This document shows, one piece after another, positions 7,296 to 15,114 of a stretch of 55,321 nucleotides of DNA (positions are counted from its first letter, which is position 1; every line of letters begins with the position of its first letter). Both the position numbers and the translations under genes were made by a program. The notes below the pieces were generated by a model. The model did no database searches. It worked only from the letters and a program-made list of their open reading frames with translations, and was not told the DNA's origin. Source of the stretch: Alkalibacter saccharofermentans DSM 14828 (GTDB lineage Bacteria; Bacillota; Clostridia; Eubacteriales; Alkalibacteraceae); NCBI RefSeq assembly GCF_900128885.1, contig NZ_FQTU01000016.1:1-55321 (forward strand). The letters run 5' to 3'.

Positions 7296-7862
7296 GTGAA
7301 GAAGGTGAGACTGTTCGTCGGAATTGAAATCGATAAAATATTGAAATCTCAAATATCAGCATCGCAAGATGAATTGAAAAAACATGTGATTAAAGGAAAG
7401 TGGAAAGACCCATTAAATATTCATATTACTTTAAAATATCTTGGACCAGTCCCAATTGACAGAATCGAAACAATAGGAAGAGAACTGGAAAGACTGTGCT
7501 CCAGAATCCATAGCTTCAGTTTGAGGCTTGGTGACATTGGTTTTTTTTACAAGGCAGAGAGAATAAAAGTAATGTGGCTTGGGGTGAGAGGAGACTTAGT
7601 TCAACTTAATGACCTGTATTCAGGAGTAGAAAATTCCATGGAAAAGCTGGGTTTTGAAAGAGAAAATAGGGATTTCAAGCCTCATGTGACATTGGCTCAA
7701 AACATCGATTTTAACGACGACGGCCCCATTAAGCTGGATTTTATTAAAAAAAGTGATTTTGAGATTATCCATGTAAAGGAAATCTGTATTTTTGAAAGTG
7801 TGAATATCGATGGAAAACTTGAATATAAAATAATCAGAAAGTATCCATTTAAGAATCAATAG
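7296..7862 (+). CDS. thpR: ThpR, RNA 2',3'-cyclic phosphodiesterase (2H family)
   Basis: A 188-residue 2H-phosphoesterase of the 2'-5' RNA ligase/ThpR group. Both HxTx motifs are present, HITL at residues 43-46 (ending KYLG) and HVTL near residue 129, giving the two catalytic histidines. Family length is about 180-190. It hydrolyses 2',3'-cyclic phosphate RNA ends and was first seen as a tRNA half ligase. GTG at 7296 is chosen because GGGAG lies 7 bases upstream; a TTG at 7293 is also possible. It starts 5 bases past the preceding stop, so it is translated in the larE operon, probably without a functional link. Confidence 0.85.
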   Translation: MKKVRLFVGIEIDKILKSQISASQDELKKHVIKGKWKDPLNIHITLKYLGPVPIDRIETIGRELERLCSRIHSFSLRLGDIGFFYKAERIKVMWLGVRGDLVQLNDLYSGVENSMEKLGFERENRDFKPHVTLAQNIDFNDDGPIKLDFIKKSDFEIIHVKEICIFESVNIDGKLEYKIIRKYPFKNQ

Positions 7863-7883
7863 AAGACCTGAGGGTCTTTTTTT
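7863..7883 (+). terminator. Terminator of the larE-thpR operon
   Basis: AAGACC pairs with GGTCTT around a TGAG loop, followed by a run of T, immediately after the thpR stop. Confidence 0.75.
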
Positions 7884-7905
7884 GCATTAAAACATATAAA
7901 ACATA

Positions 7906-7934
7906 TTGACAAACTAATATATGCGTGCTAACAT
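7906..7934 (+). promoter_or_regulatory. Promoter of the organosulfur operon, with inverted repeat
   Basis: TTGACA (7906-7911), 17 bases, then TAACAT (7929-7934). An inverted repeat ATGCGT (7921-7926) / ACGCAT (7945-7950) spans the -10 and start region and may be an operator. An AT-rich leader leads to the start at 7992, which has a TGGAGGGAA site. Confidence 0.6.
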
Positions 7935-7991
7935 TATCAAAACAACGCATAGTAAACATATATATAATATAATAAATGGAGGGAACTGCAA

Positions 7992-9452
7992 ATGGGGCAT
8001 CCGACGATACATCCAACAGGTACTACGATATACAATACTGAAAAAGCTTATGGGGGCTATACGATTTATCAAGCTGCAGGACAAGGCGCGCTTCTGATCG
8101 ACATGAACGGCAAAGAAGTACAGCTATGGGAAGGCCTGAGCGGTTTTCCAAACAAAATTTTACCTGGAGGATATGTTTTAGGCAGCAGGGGACAAAGAAG
8201 TGCAAAACACGGTATTCAAGATGAAGTAGACTTGGTACAGGTGGATTGGGAAGGAAATGTTGTTTGGAGCTTTGATAAGAATGAATATGTGGAAGATCCC
8301 GGTGAAGCACCGAGGTGGATGGCAAGACAACACCACGACTACCAAAGACAAGGTTCTTCTACCGGTTATTTCAGCCCAGATCAGACACCTGAAACAAATA
8401 AGGGAAACACCCTGATACTCACCCATGAAAATGTGATAAACACTGAAATTTCCGAAAAGGTCCTGTTGGACGATAAAATCATAGAGGTAGACTGGGATGG
8501 CAATATAGTTTGGGAATGGAGACCTAACGAACATTTTGAGGAAATGGGATTTGGAGAAGCGGCGAAAAATATTTTATACCGAGATCCAAACTACAGACCT
8601 TCCGGAGGAGGGATGGGAGACTGGCTTCATATAAATACCATGTCGACTCTTGGAAAGAACAAGTGGTATGAAGAAGGAGACGAAAGATTTCATCCGGATA
8701 ACATAATTTGGGACTCTCGAGAATCAAACATAGTGGCTATAATAAGTAAAGAAACCGGCAAAATAGTATGGAGACTGGGACCCGACTACGACTCATCTGA
8801 AGAGCTTAAGAAAATTGGATGGATAATAGGCCCACATCATGCCCATATGATTCCCAACGGACTGCCGGGTGCAGGCAATATCCTCATATATGACAATGGA
8901 GGGTGGGGAGGATACGGCGCCCCAAACCCTACGGCGCCTACAGGGAGGATGAATGCCAAAAGAGACTATTCCAGGGTGCTTGAAATTAATCCGGTGACAC
9001 TGGAAGTCATATGGCAATATACTCCCGGGGAAGCCGGGTTCATTACCCCCCTTGATTCTTATAGATTCTACAGTCCATTTGTAAGCAGCGCCCAAAGGCT
9101 TCCCAATGGCAACACCCTAATAACTGAAGGATCTGATGGCAGGCTCATGGAAGTTACTAATGATCACCAGCTGGTTTGGGAATATATCAGCCCATATTTT
9201 TTCAAGGGTGGAAGCCTAGATAAGATGAACATGGTATATAGAGCCTACCGAGTGCCCTACAGCTGGATACCTCAGCTTGAAGAGCCAAAGGAAACAAAGA
9301 TCGAACCAATCGACGTAACCACTTTCAGGGTTCCGGGAGCGGCTCAGAGCGGTTTTGAAAGGAAAGTCAAAGTGGATGGGATAATTGAAGCAAAAGGAGA
9401 AGACGACGAGGCTTTGTTTTGTGTAATATCCGATACTGATTCAAAAATTTAA
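7992..9452 (+). CDS. Arylsulfotransferase (ASST)-family beta-propeller protein
   Basis: A 486-residue protein of the ASST family. Repeated propeller blades are seen in motifs such as VDWEGNVVWSF, VDWDGNIVWEW, ISKETGKIVWRLG, EINPVTLEVIWQY and LPNGNTLITEGSDGRLMEV. Candidate catalytic histidines are His114-His115, His213 (GDWLHINTM), and His282-His283 with His285 (GPHHAHMIPNG). Classical ASST moves a sulfuryl group from aryl sulfate to a phenol through a sulfo-histidine. That enzyme is periplasmic, but no signal peptide is visible here, so this one appears cytoplasmic. It opens an operon with a sulfonate-type ABC transporter and is followed by sulfite reductase, suggesting a role in organosulfur scavenging. 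The precise reaction is inference. Confidence 0.8.
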   Translation: MGHPTIHPTGTTIYNTEKAYGGYTIYQAAGQGALLIDMNGKEVQLWEGLSGFPNKILPGGYVLGSRGQRSAKHGIQDEVDLVQVDWEGNVVWSFDKNEYVEDPGEAPRWMARQHHDYQRQGSSTGYFSPDQTPETNKGNTLILTHENVINTEISEKVLLDDKIIEVDWDGNIVWEWRPNEHFEEMGFGEAAKNILYRDPNYRPSGGGMGDWLHINTMSTLGKNKWYEEGDERFHPDNIIWDSRESNIVAIISKETGKIVWRLGPDYDSSEELKKIGWIIGPHHAHMIPNGLPGAGNILIYDNGGWGGYGAPNPTAPTGRMNAKRDYSRVLEINPVTLEVIWQYTPGEAGFITPLDSYRFYSPFVSSAQRLPNGNTLITEGSDGRLMEVTNDHQLVWEYISPYFFKGGSLDKMNMVYRAYRVPYSWIPQLEEPKETKIEPIDVTTFRVPGAAQSGFERKVKVDGIIEAKGEDDEALFCVISDTDSKI

Positions 9453-9465
9453 AGGAGATGTCTGG

Positions 9466-10224
9466 ATGAATAAAAAAGTCAATAATCTTAATGCTACGGG
9501 ACTCATACTGCCGCTAATCATACTTCTGGCTTGGCATTTGAGCGTACAAAGTGGGATGTTTCCTCCGGCGATTTTGCCGCCGATAGGGGATGTGGCTAGG
9601 GCATTTTTAAATATGATGGAATCAGGTCTGCTAGTCGGAGACATACTTGTCAGCCTAACCAGAGTATTAAGGGGGTACCTGTTGGCAATATTTGCAGGAG
9701 TGACTCTCGGAACACTCATGGGGACTTCAAAGCATATAAACGATTTTTTCACACTGACCTTAAATTCAATAAGACAGATACCCATCCTGGCATGGATACC
9801 TCTGATAATTTTATGGTTGGGCATAGGTGAAGAGTCTAAAGTGGCTGTGATTTTTCTCGCAGCATTTTTCCCAATACTTATTAATACTATCAGCGGAATG
9901 CGTTCCACACCTAAAGGGTTGGTAGAGGTTGCTGCCTTGTATAAGCTTAGCGGATGGATGACTTTTAAGAAGGTTTACTTCCCTTCTGCCCTTCCCCAGA
10001 TATTCGTAGGATTGAAGCTTGGATTGGGCATTTCATGGGTTGCAGTGGTGGCGGCAGAGCTTATCGCTGCAAGCTCGGGTATAGGCTTTCGTATAAGCGA
10101 CGCTAGAAGCATGATGGAGCCGGATGTCATGATTGTCGGAATGATATCCATAGGCGTTCTTGGGGTATCTATGGACAAGGCCTTGACCTTGATTCTTGAA
10201 AGGATTACGCCTTGGAAAAAATAG
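9466..10224 (+). CDS. Sulfonate/taurine-type ABC transporter permease (SsuC/TauC family)
   Basis: A 252-residue membrane protein with about six transmembrane segments and the cytoplasmic EAA loop EVAALYKLSGWMTFKKVYFP, where it contacts the ATPase. Family members import nitrate, sulfonate, taurine or related anions, and phylogeny rather than motifs would separate these. AAAGGAGATGTCTGG precedes the ATG, 13 bases after the ASST stop. Its position between an ASST-family enzyme and sulfite reductase argues for an organosulfur substrate. Confidence 0.85.
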   Translation: MNKKVNNLNATGLILPLIILLAWHLSVQSGMFPPAILPPIGDVARAFLNMMESGLLVGDILVSLTRVLRGYLLAIFAGVTLGTLMGTSKHINDFFTLTLNSIRQIPILAWIPLIILWLGIGEESKVAVIFLAAFFPILINTISGMRSTPKGLVEVAALYKLSGWMTFKKVYFPSALPQIFVGLKLGLGISWVAVVAAELIAASSGIGFRISDARSMMEPDVMIVGMISIGVLGVSMDKALTLILERITPWKK

Positions 10225-10237
10225 GAGGAGGAATTTG

Positions 10238-11005
10238 ATGAGGGGACTGTCAATAAAAGATTTAAATAAAATATTTTCCACCAATTGCGGTGATGTAACA
10301 GCTTTAAAGGATATTAATCTGGATGTCAAGAAAGGAGAGTTTGTCACTATATTGGGCCATAGCGGATGTGGAAAGAGCACTTTGCTAAAAATAATAGCCG
10401 GACTGGAGTCCGCTTCTTCAGGCAGCATAACTTATAGTGAAACAAAGATATCCGGTCCCGGCACGGATAGAGGCATGGTTTTTCAGGAGCACCGACTGTT
10501 GCCTTGGCTTACTATAGATGAAAATGTAGGCTTTGGTCTTATAAACGAAAGCAGAGCCGTTAGAGAAAAGCTGGTTACAGATCATTTGAAGATGGTGAAA
10601 CTCGATGGGTTTCATAAGGCATACCCCCATCAATTGTCTGGAGGTATGGCCCAAAGAGCAGCTATCGCAAGAGGTCTTGTAAATAATCCGGAAATCCTGT
10701 TGCTGGACGAGCCTTTTGGAGCATTGGATGCATTGACTAGGATTCAGATGCAAAAGGAAATACTTAAAATTTGGGAGTCGGAAAAGACCACGATGATCAT
10801 GGTCACCCACGACATAGACGAAGCAATATATCTAGGGCAAAGAATCGTTGTTATGTCCGCCGGACCGGGTAAAATCAGGTCAGTAATCAACGGGGATTCA
10901 TACGAATCCAAAGATAGGGGAAGCTTGGAATTTGCCCGAATAAAAAAACAGATACTGGGATATTTCTTTGAAGAAGAAAATATAAATCCTGAATATATGA
11001 TATAA
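10238..11005 (+). CDS. ABC transporter ATP-binding protein (SsuB/TauB family)
   Basis: A 255-residue ATPase. Walker A is GHSGCGKST (residues 40-48), Q-loop VFQEHRLLPW, signature LSGGMAQRAAIARGL, Walker B ILLLDEPFGALD and switch His in VTHD. VFQxxxLLPW is typical of the nitrate/sulfonate/taurine group. The start at 10238 has GGAGGAGG 7 bases upstream and sits 13 bases past the permease stop; an earlier in-frame ATG at 10196 is inside the permease gene. It energises import with the adjacent permease and binding protein. Confidence 0.9.
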   Translation: MRGLSIKDLNKIFSTNCGDVTALKDINLDVKKGEFVTILGHSGCGKSTLLKIIAGLESASSGSITYSETKISGPGTDRGMVFQEHRLLPWLTIDENVGFGLINESRAVREKLVTDHLKMVKLDGFHKAYPHQLSGGMAQRAAIARGLVNNPEILLLDEPFGALDALTRIQMQKEILKIWESEKTTMIMVTHDIDEAIYLGQRIVVMSAGPGKIRSVINGDSYESKDRGSLEFARIKKQILGYFFEEENINPEYMI

Positions 11006-11020
11006 AGGAGATAATAAATC

Positions 11021-12037
11021 ATGAACAAGTATTTAAAAGCCATAATTTTGACTATCATAGCAGGGGTTGTATTTGCCGGATGCACTGCAGGTGGCGGAAA
11101 TGATTCTTCAGCGGATGATTTAAAGGAAGTTAAGCTGGGATATCCCATAGGAGCCAATGATTTTATAGACGGGGTAGGGGGGCTGGCTCTGGAACTAGGC
11201 TACCTGGAAGAAGAACTGGAAAAAGAAGGTTTTAAGCTTAACTCACAGGGATTCACAGGAGCAGGTCCGGCTGTCAATGAAGCACTGGCCAGCGGAAACA
11301 TTGACTTTGCTCTTTATGCTGATTTTCCGGGGATAGTAATTCAATCAAGAGGAATTGATACAAGACTTATCAGCATAGTGAATACTCAAGGACATGCGGG
11401 CATAGTAGTAGGAGATGACTCGGGGATTGAAAGCGTTGCAGACCTTAAAGGCAAAAAAATTGCGTATCCAAGGGGTACCTTCATTCAAAAATATCTTTTG
11501 CAGGCTCTTGAGGAGTACGGCTTAAGCGAAGCCGATGTAGAGCTTATTAATATGACCACTGACGCAGAAGCGGCCCTTGTTAGTGGAGATGTAGACGCCA
11601 TAGCTTATACAGACGGAGTCATAGCGAACCTGGCTTTTGAAAAAAACATTGGCAAAATAATAAATACCTCACGGGAAAATGACGACTGGACAGGTGCTTT
11701 TGTTCTTATAGGGAGAAGTGATTTTATAGACGGCAACGAAAAAGCAGCAACTGCCTTTTTGAGAGCTTTTATTAGGGCTAAGGAGTACGCGGTGGAAAAT
11801 CCACAGAGCGCATACGAGATATTTGCTGAAAAATCACGAATCAGCATTGAAACAGCAGAGTATCTTTACGGTTCAGATGACGGAGCTTTTGAATTTTTTT
11901 CTTTGGAAATTGAGCCTTTGGGGTTGGATAAAGTAAGCTCAAACAAGGACTTTTTAATAAACGAAGGGCTTATCCAAAATGATTTCGACGTTTATCAGTG
12001 GGGAGACAACAGCTATTATGAAGAAGCAAACCGATAG
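11021..12037 (+). CDS. Sulfonate/nitrate-type ABC substrate-binding lipoprotein (SsuA/TauA family)
   Basis: A 338-residue lipoprotein: the signal peptide ends in lipobox VFAGC (Cys near residue 21), followed by a Gly/Ser/Asp linker. The NMT1/SsuA-like periplasmic-binding fold has the usual order: KLGYPIGANDFIDG at the start of lobe 1, EALASGNIDFALYADFPG, then VADLKGKKIAYPRGTFIQKYL, and VSGDVDAIAYTDGVIA. It captures the substrate outside the cell for the permease. It is the third transporter gene, 15 bases after the ATPase. Confidence 0.85.
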   Translation: MNKYLKAIILTIIAGVVFAGCTAGGGNDSSADDLKEVKLGYPIGANDFIDGVGGLALELGYLEEELEKEGFKLNSQGFTGAGPAVNEALASGNIDFALYADFPGIVIQSRGIDTRLISIVNTQGHAGIVVGDDSGIESVADLKGKKIAYPRGTFIQKYLLQALEEYGLSEADVELINMTTDAEAALVSGDVDAIAYTDGVIANLAFEKNIGKIINTSRENDDWTGAFVLIGRSDFIDGNEKAATAFLRAFIRAKEYAVENPQSAYEIFAEKSRISIETAEYLYGSDDGAFEFFSLEIEPLGLDKVSSNKDFLINEGLIQNDFDVYQWGDNSYYEEANR

Positions 12038-12102
12038 AGCTGTCATTTTGCTGGATGAAATAATGCAAACAATGTAAAATGTAGTAAAGGAGCGTGATGC
12101 AA

Positions 12103-13683
12103 ATGATGGTGTATCCTGAATCGGTAATGAAGGAACAACTTGGATACAGAAGCAAGGTAAAAGAATTTTTATCCGGTGATATCACTGAAAAAGAGTTCAA
12201 ACCTATAAGGTCCTGCTTTGGTATATATGAGCAAAGACAAGACGGTAAGTATATGGTCAGAGCTAAGATAGCAGCAGGCGTTTCAAGCATAAAACAGCTT
12301 GATAGCCTTATAGAAATCGCTGATAGATACGCTTGGAATCTTCTTCATTTCACCACCAGGCAAGATATCCAGTTTCACGGGACTTCAATCGAGGATACCG
12401 CAAACATACTGGATGAACTATTGGGCATTGGAATAATTACAAAGGGTGCCGGAGGCAATACAGTAAGAAATATAGCTGCATCTCCATTATCTGGCGTGGA
12501 TCCGGAAGGGGTATTCGATGTAACTGAATATGCGCTTGGAATAAATGAACACCTAATTAAAGACCCTTCGGCATTTAAGCTCCCGAGAAAGTATAAGATT
12601 TCGGTAAGCGATTCATGGAAAGACAGTGCAAACGCAGGTATAGCAGATTTAGGCTTCATAGCAAAAGAATTCGATGGCAAAATAGGTTTTTCCGTATACG
12701 GCGGTGGTGGTTTAGGACCAAATCCATCAAGATCGCTCATCTTAGATGAATTCATTGATGACAAAATGATTCTTTACCACGTTGAAGCTATGAAGATCCT
12801 GTTTCAAAGAGAAGGTGACTACGAAAACAGAAATAAAGCCAGGATTCGTTATATTCTAGGCAGACTGGGAGAAGATAAGTTTAAAGAGCTATATAAAGAT
12901 ATTCTCCAGGAGGTAATAAAAAACAACGACCTGGATTTGACAGTGGAATATGGCATTGATACAGAAAAAAAACGACCTGTAATGAAAATAGATAAAAAAG
13001 AAAAGCTTTTGCCACAAATCCAAAGTGGAAAATACAGTGTCTATGTTCATCCTACAGGCGGTTACATATCCACAGATGATTTAAAGTCGATAACAGGTTT
13101 TTTAAAGTCTCTTCCTTATGAAACATCCATAAGGCTCACAAGTACCCAAGGCTTTTATATAAGGGATTTATCCCAAAGTGACGGAGAGACGTTATTAAAA
13201 GTTATTGAAGACATAATGCCAGATTATCCCTTGGCAAGCTCTGTTTCCTGTACAGGAGCTGGCACATGCAGGGTTGGCATGCTTAAATCTAAAGAACTTT
13301 TAGGAGAGACCGTAAAGAGATTCAATGATGAACAACTGGATACAAAAAGGCAGCTTCCCCGGATTTTTATTTCAGGATGTAGAAATTCATGTGGCCAGCA
13401 TCAAAAGGGTGAAATTGGATTGTGCGGAAAGAAGAAAAAAGTAAACGGCAGAGCTATGCCCTTTTATGCTGTTTTTCTGGATGGATTGGTAGAAGGAAAC
13501 AAAACCAGGCTAGGGGCTGAAGTGGGAGATGTGCCTGCAAAAAAAATACCGGAGTTCCTCGTTGCCCTCGCAAAGGCCATTAAGGAAACCGGTAACCTCG
13601 CAACAAACGAAGTGGTTGAATTAATCAAAAAGTACAACCACTTCGAAGAAGATGTCCCTGAAGATATGTATCTAGACTATTGA
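12103..13683 (+). CDS. Siroheme nitrite/sulfite reductase
   Basis: A 526-residue enzyme with the two-fold repeated ferredoxin-like and catalytic domain layout of the nitrite/sulfite reductase family. The siroheme/[4Fe-4S] ligands are Cys383 and Cys389 (CTGAGTC) and Cys426 and Cys430 (CRNSC), the canonical C-x5-C...C-x3-C pattern. Such enzymes take six electrons from ferredoxin to turn sulfite into sulfide, or nitrite into ammonia; context favours sulfite. AAGGAG at 12087-12092 is 10 bases before ATG 12103; ATG 12097 is also possible. A 65-base gap separates it from the transporter, so it is probably the last gene of the same operon. No sulfate-activation genes (ATP sulfurylase, APS/PAPS reductase) are present. 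Confidence 0.85.
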   Translation: MMVYPESVMKEQLGYRSKVKEFLSGDITEKEFKPIRSCFGIYEQRQDGKYMVRAKIAAGVSSIKQLDSLIEIADRYAWNLLHFTTRQDIQFHGTSIEDTANILDELLGIGIITKGAGGNTVRNIAASPLSGVDPEGVFDVTEYALGINEHLIKDPSAFKLPRKYKISVSDSWKDSANAGIADLGFIAKEFDGKIGFSVYGGGGLGPNPSRSLILDEFIDDKMILYHVEAMKILFQREGDYENRNKARIRYILGRLGEDKFKELYKDILQEVIKNNDLDLTVEYGIDTEKKRPVMKIDKKEKLLPQIQSGKYSVYVHPTGGYISTDDLKSITGFLKSLPYETSIRLTSTQGFYIRDLSQSDGETLLKVIEDIMPDYPLASSVSCTGAGTCRVGMLKSKELLGETVKRFNDEQLDTKRQLPRIFISGCRNSCGQHQKGEIGLCGKKKKVNGRAMPFYAVFLDGLVEGNKTRLGAEVGDVPAKKIPEFLVALAKAIKETGNLATNEVVELIKKYNHFEEDVPEDMYLDY

Positions 13684-13691
13684 TTTGAGAA

Positions 13692-14243
13692 TCATTGGGT
13701 AAGTCTAATGATGTAGCTTTCTATGGTATCATAGTCCATGGTACCAACATAACCAGACATTATGTTGCCTTCTTTATCGATGAAGTAAGAGGTAGGGATA
13801 CCTGTTACGCCGTATAAGGAGGCAACTTCATTTTTTTCATCCAACAATATCTTGAATGTCAATTCGTAATCTTCCCTAAACCCTGAAGCGGTCGCAGCGT
13901 TTTCTCCTACATTGACAGCCAATATAACGACTTCGCCTTCAAAGTCTTTGTGTATAAGCTCCATGTCAGGCATCTCATCTCTGCAGGGACCACACCAGCT
14001 TGCCCAAAAGTTCAAAAATACATTTTGACCTGAATAGTCTGATAGGGAAACCGTATTTCCCTCTAAATCTGTAAGTGTAAAGTCAGGAGCTGCAACCGGA
14101 TCTTGGCTTTGTCCTTCTTGTTGCTGATTATTCGGCAAAGTCGATGAAAGACCATTATCCTTGTTTACAACTGCGAATGCTATTACCAAAACTATTATTG
14201 CGGCCAGGAGCAATATCAATATGTTTAAAAATTTCTTATTCAT
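13692..14243 (-). CDS. Membrane-anchored TlpA/ResA-type thioredoxin
   Basis: A 183-residue protein with an N-terminal membrane anchor (about residues 5-26), a Gln/Ser/Asp linker and a thioredoxin-like domain carrying WASWCGPC near residue 85. The family keeps extracytoplasmic thiols reduced, for example in cytochrome c maturation or lipoprotein repair. It follows the CcdA gene by 14 bases, which would supply its electrons across the membrane. It converges on the sulfite reductase gene with only 8 bases between stops and no clear terminator there. Confidence 0.85.
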   Translation of the reverse strand: MNKKFLNILILLLAAIIVLVIAFAVVNKDNGLSSTLPNNQQQEGQSQDPVAAPDFTLTDLEGNTVSLSDYSGQNVFLNFWASWCGPCRDEMPDMELIHKDFEGEVVILAVNVGENAATASGFREDYELTFKILLDEKNEVASLYGVTGIPTSYFIDKEGNIMSGYVGTMDYDTIESYIIRLTQ

Positions 14244-14257
14244 TTCAACAATCCTTT

Positions 14258-14965
14258 CTAATAAAAATCAATAAAGTCCAGATATGTTCCCAACACTCCT
14301 ACTTTATCGTTAAATATCAATATACCCATTATTATGAGAAGTATTCCACTTATTAGCGAGACATATCTCAAGTATTTCGAATATTTTTTGAAGTAATGCG
14401 AAAACTTCTCTATTAAAGCTGCAACAAGAACAAAAGGCACAGCGAGCCCTAAAGAATAGAAGCCCAGCATGGTTATTCCCATAGAGATTGTCTCCATATT
14501 TCCGGCAAAAATCAATATTGACGAAAGTATAGGTCCTATACAGGGGGTCCACCCTGCAGCGAAAGCCATACCCACAAAAAAAGAGCCTGCTTTATTTACT
14601 TTGCCACTCAATGGAAAAAGACGTTTTTCGTAATAGAGCTTTTTCAATTTGACAAATCCTGTCAAATGAATTCCAAGAATGATTATAGCTATTCCGCTAA
14701 TTTTTTGAAAAATAAGCTTGTTTGTTATCAGAAGACTTCCCAAAGTTGTTACTGAAGCGCCTAAAATCATAAATACAAAACTAAATCCCAAGACGAAACC
14801 TAAAGATTTGGCAAGCAGATGCGCTTTTTGCTCTCTCGTGTTTATTTCACTAACGGCTGAACCGGTCAAGTATCCTATATAAGCGGGCACCAGGGGAAGC
14901 ACGCAGGGAGATAAGAAAGACAAGAGTCCTCCTGCAAAGGCCATTGCAATTGATATGCCGTTCAT
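14258..14965 (-). CDS. ccdA: CcdA/DsbD-type thiol-disulfide transmembrane protein
   Basis: A 235-residue protein with six predicted transmembrane helices. The redox-active cysteines lie in the two hallmark segments, SFLSPCVLPLVPAYIGYL near residues 16-33 and GWTPCIGPILSSIL. CcdA passes electrons from cytoplasmic thioredoxin to extracytoplasmic thiol proteins. The ATG has a TGGAGG site. It forms a two-gene minus-strand operon with the TlpA-like protein. No cytochrome c maturation genes are adjacent, so the client is unknown. Confidence 0.9.
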   Translation of the reverse strand: MNGISIAMAFAGGLLSFLSPCVLPLVPAYIGYLTGSAVSEINTREQKAHLLAKSLGFVLGFSFVFMILGASVTTLGSLLITNKLIFQKISGIAIIILGIHLTGFVKLKKLYYEKRLFPLSGKVNKAGSFFVGMAFAAGWTPCIGPILSSILIFAGNMETISMGITMLGFYSLGLAVPFVLVAALIEKFSHYFKKYSKYLRYVSLISGILLIIMGILIFNDKVGVLGTYLDFIDFY

Positions 14966-15114
14966 AGTTCAACCTCCATTTATACTTTTTATTTGCATAT
15001 AAGTTTATTTTACAGATTATATCACATAAAACAGTGACTTCAGTCACTTAGAAGAATTTTAATGTAAATATAGGGGTATAAATAAGTATATAAATATATA
15101 AGGTGGTTTTGGTC

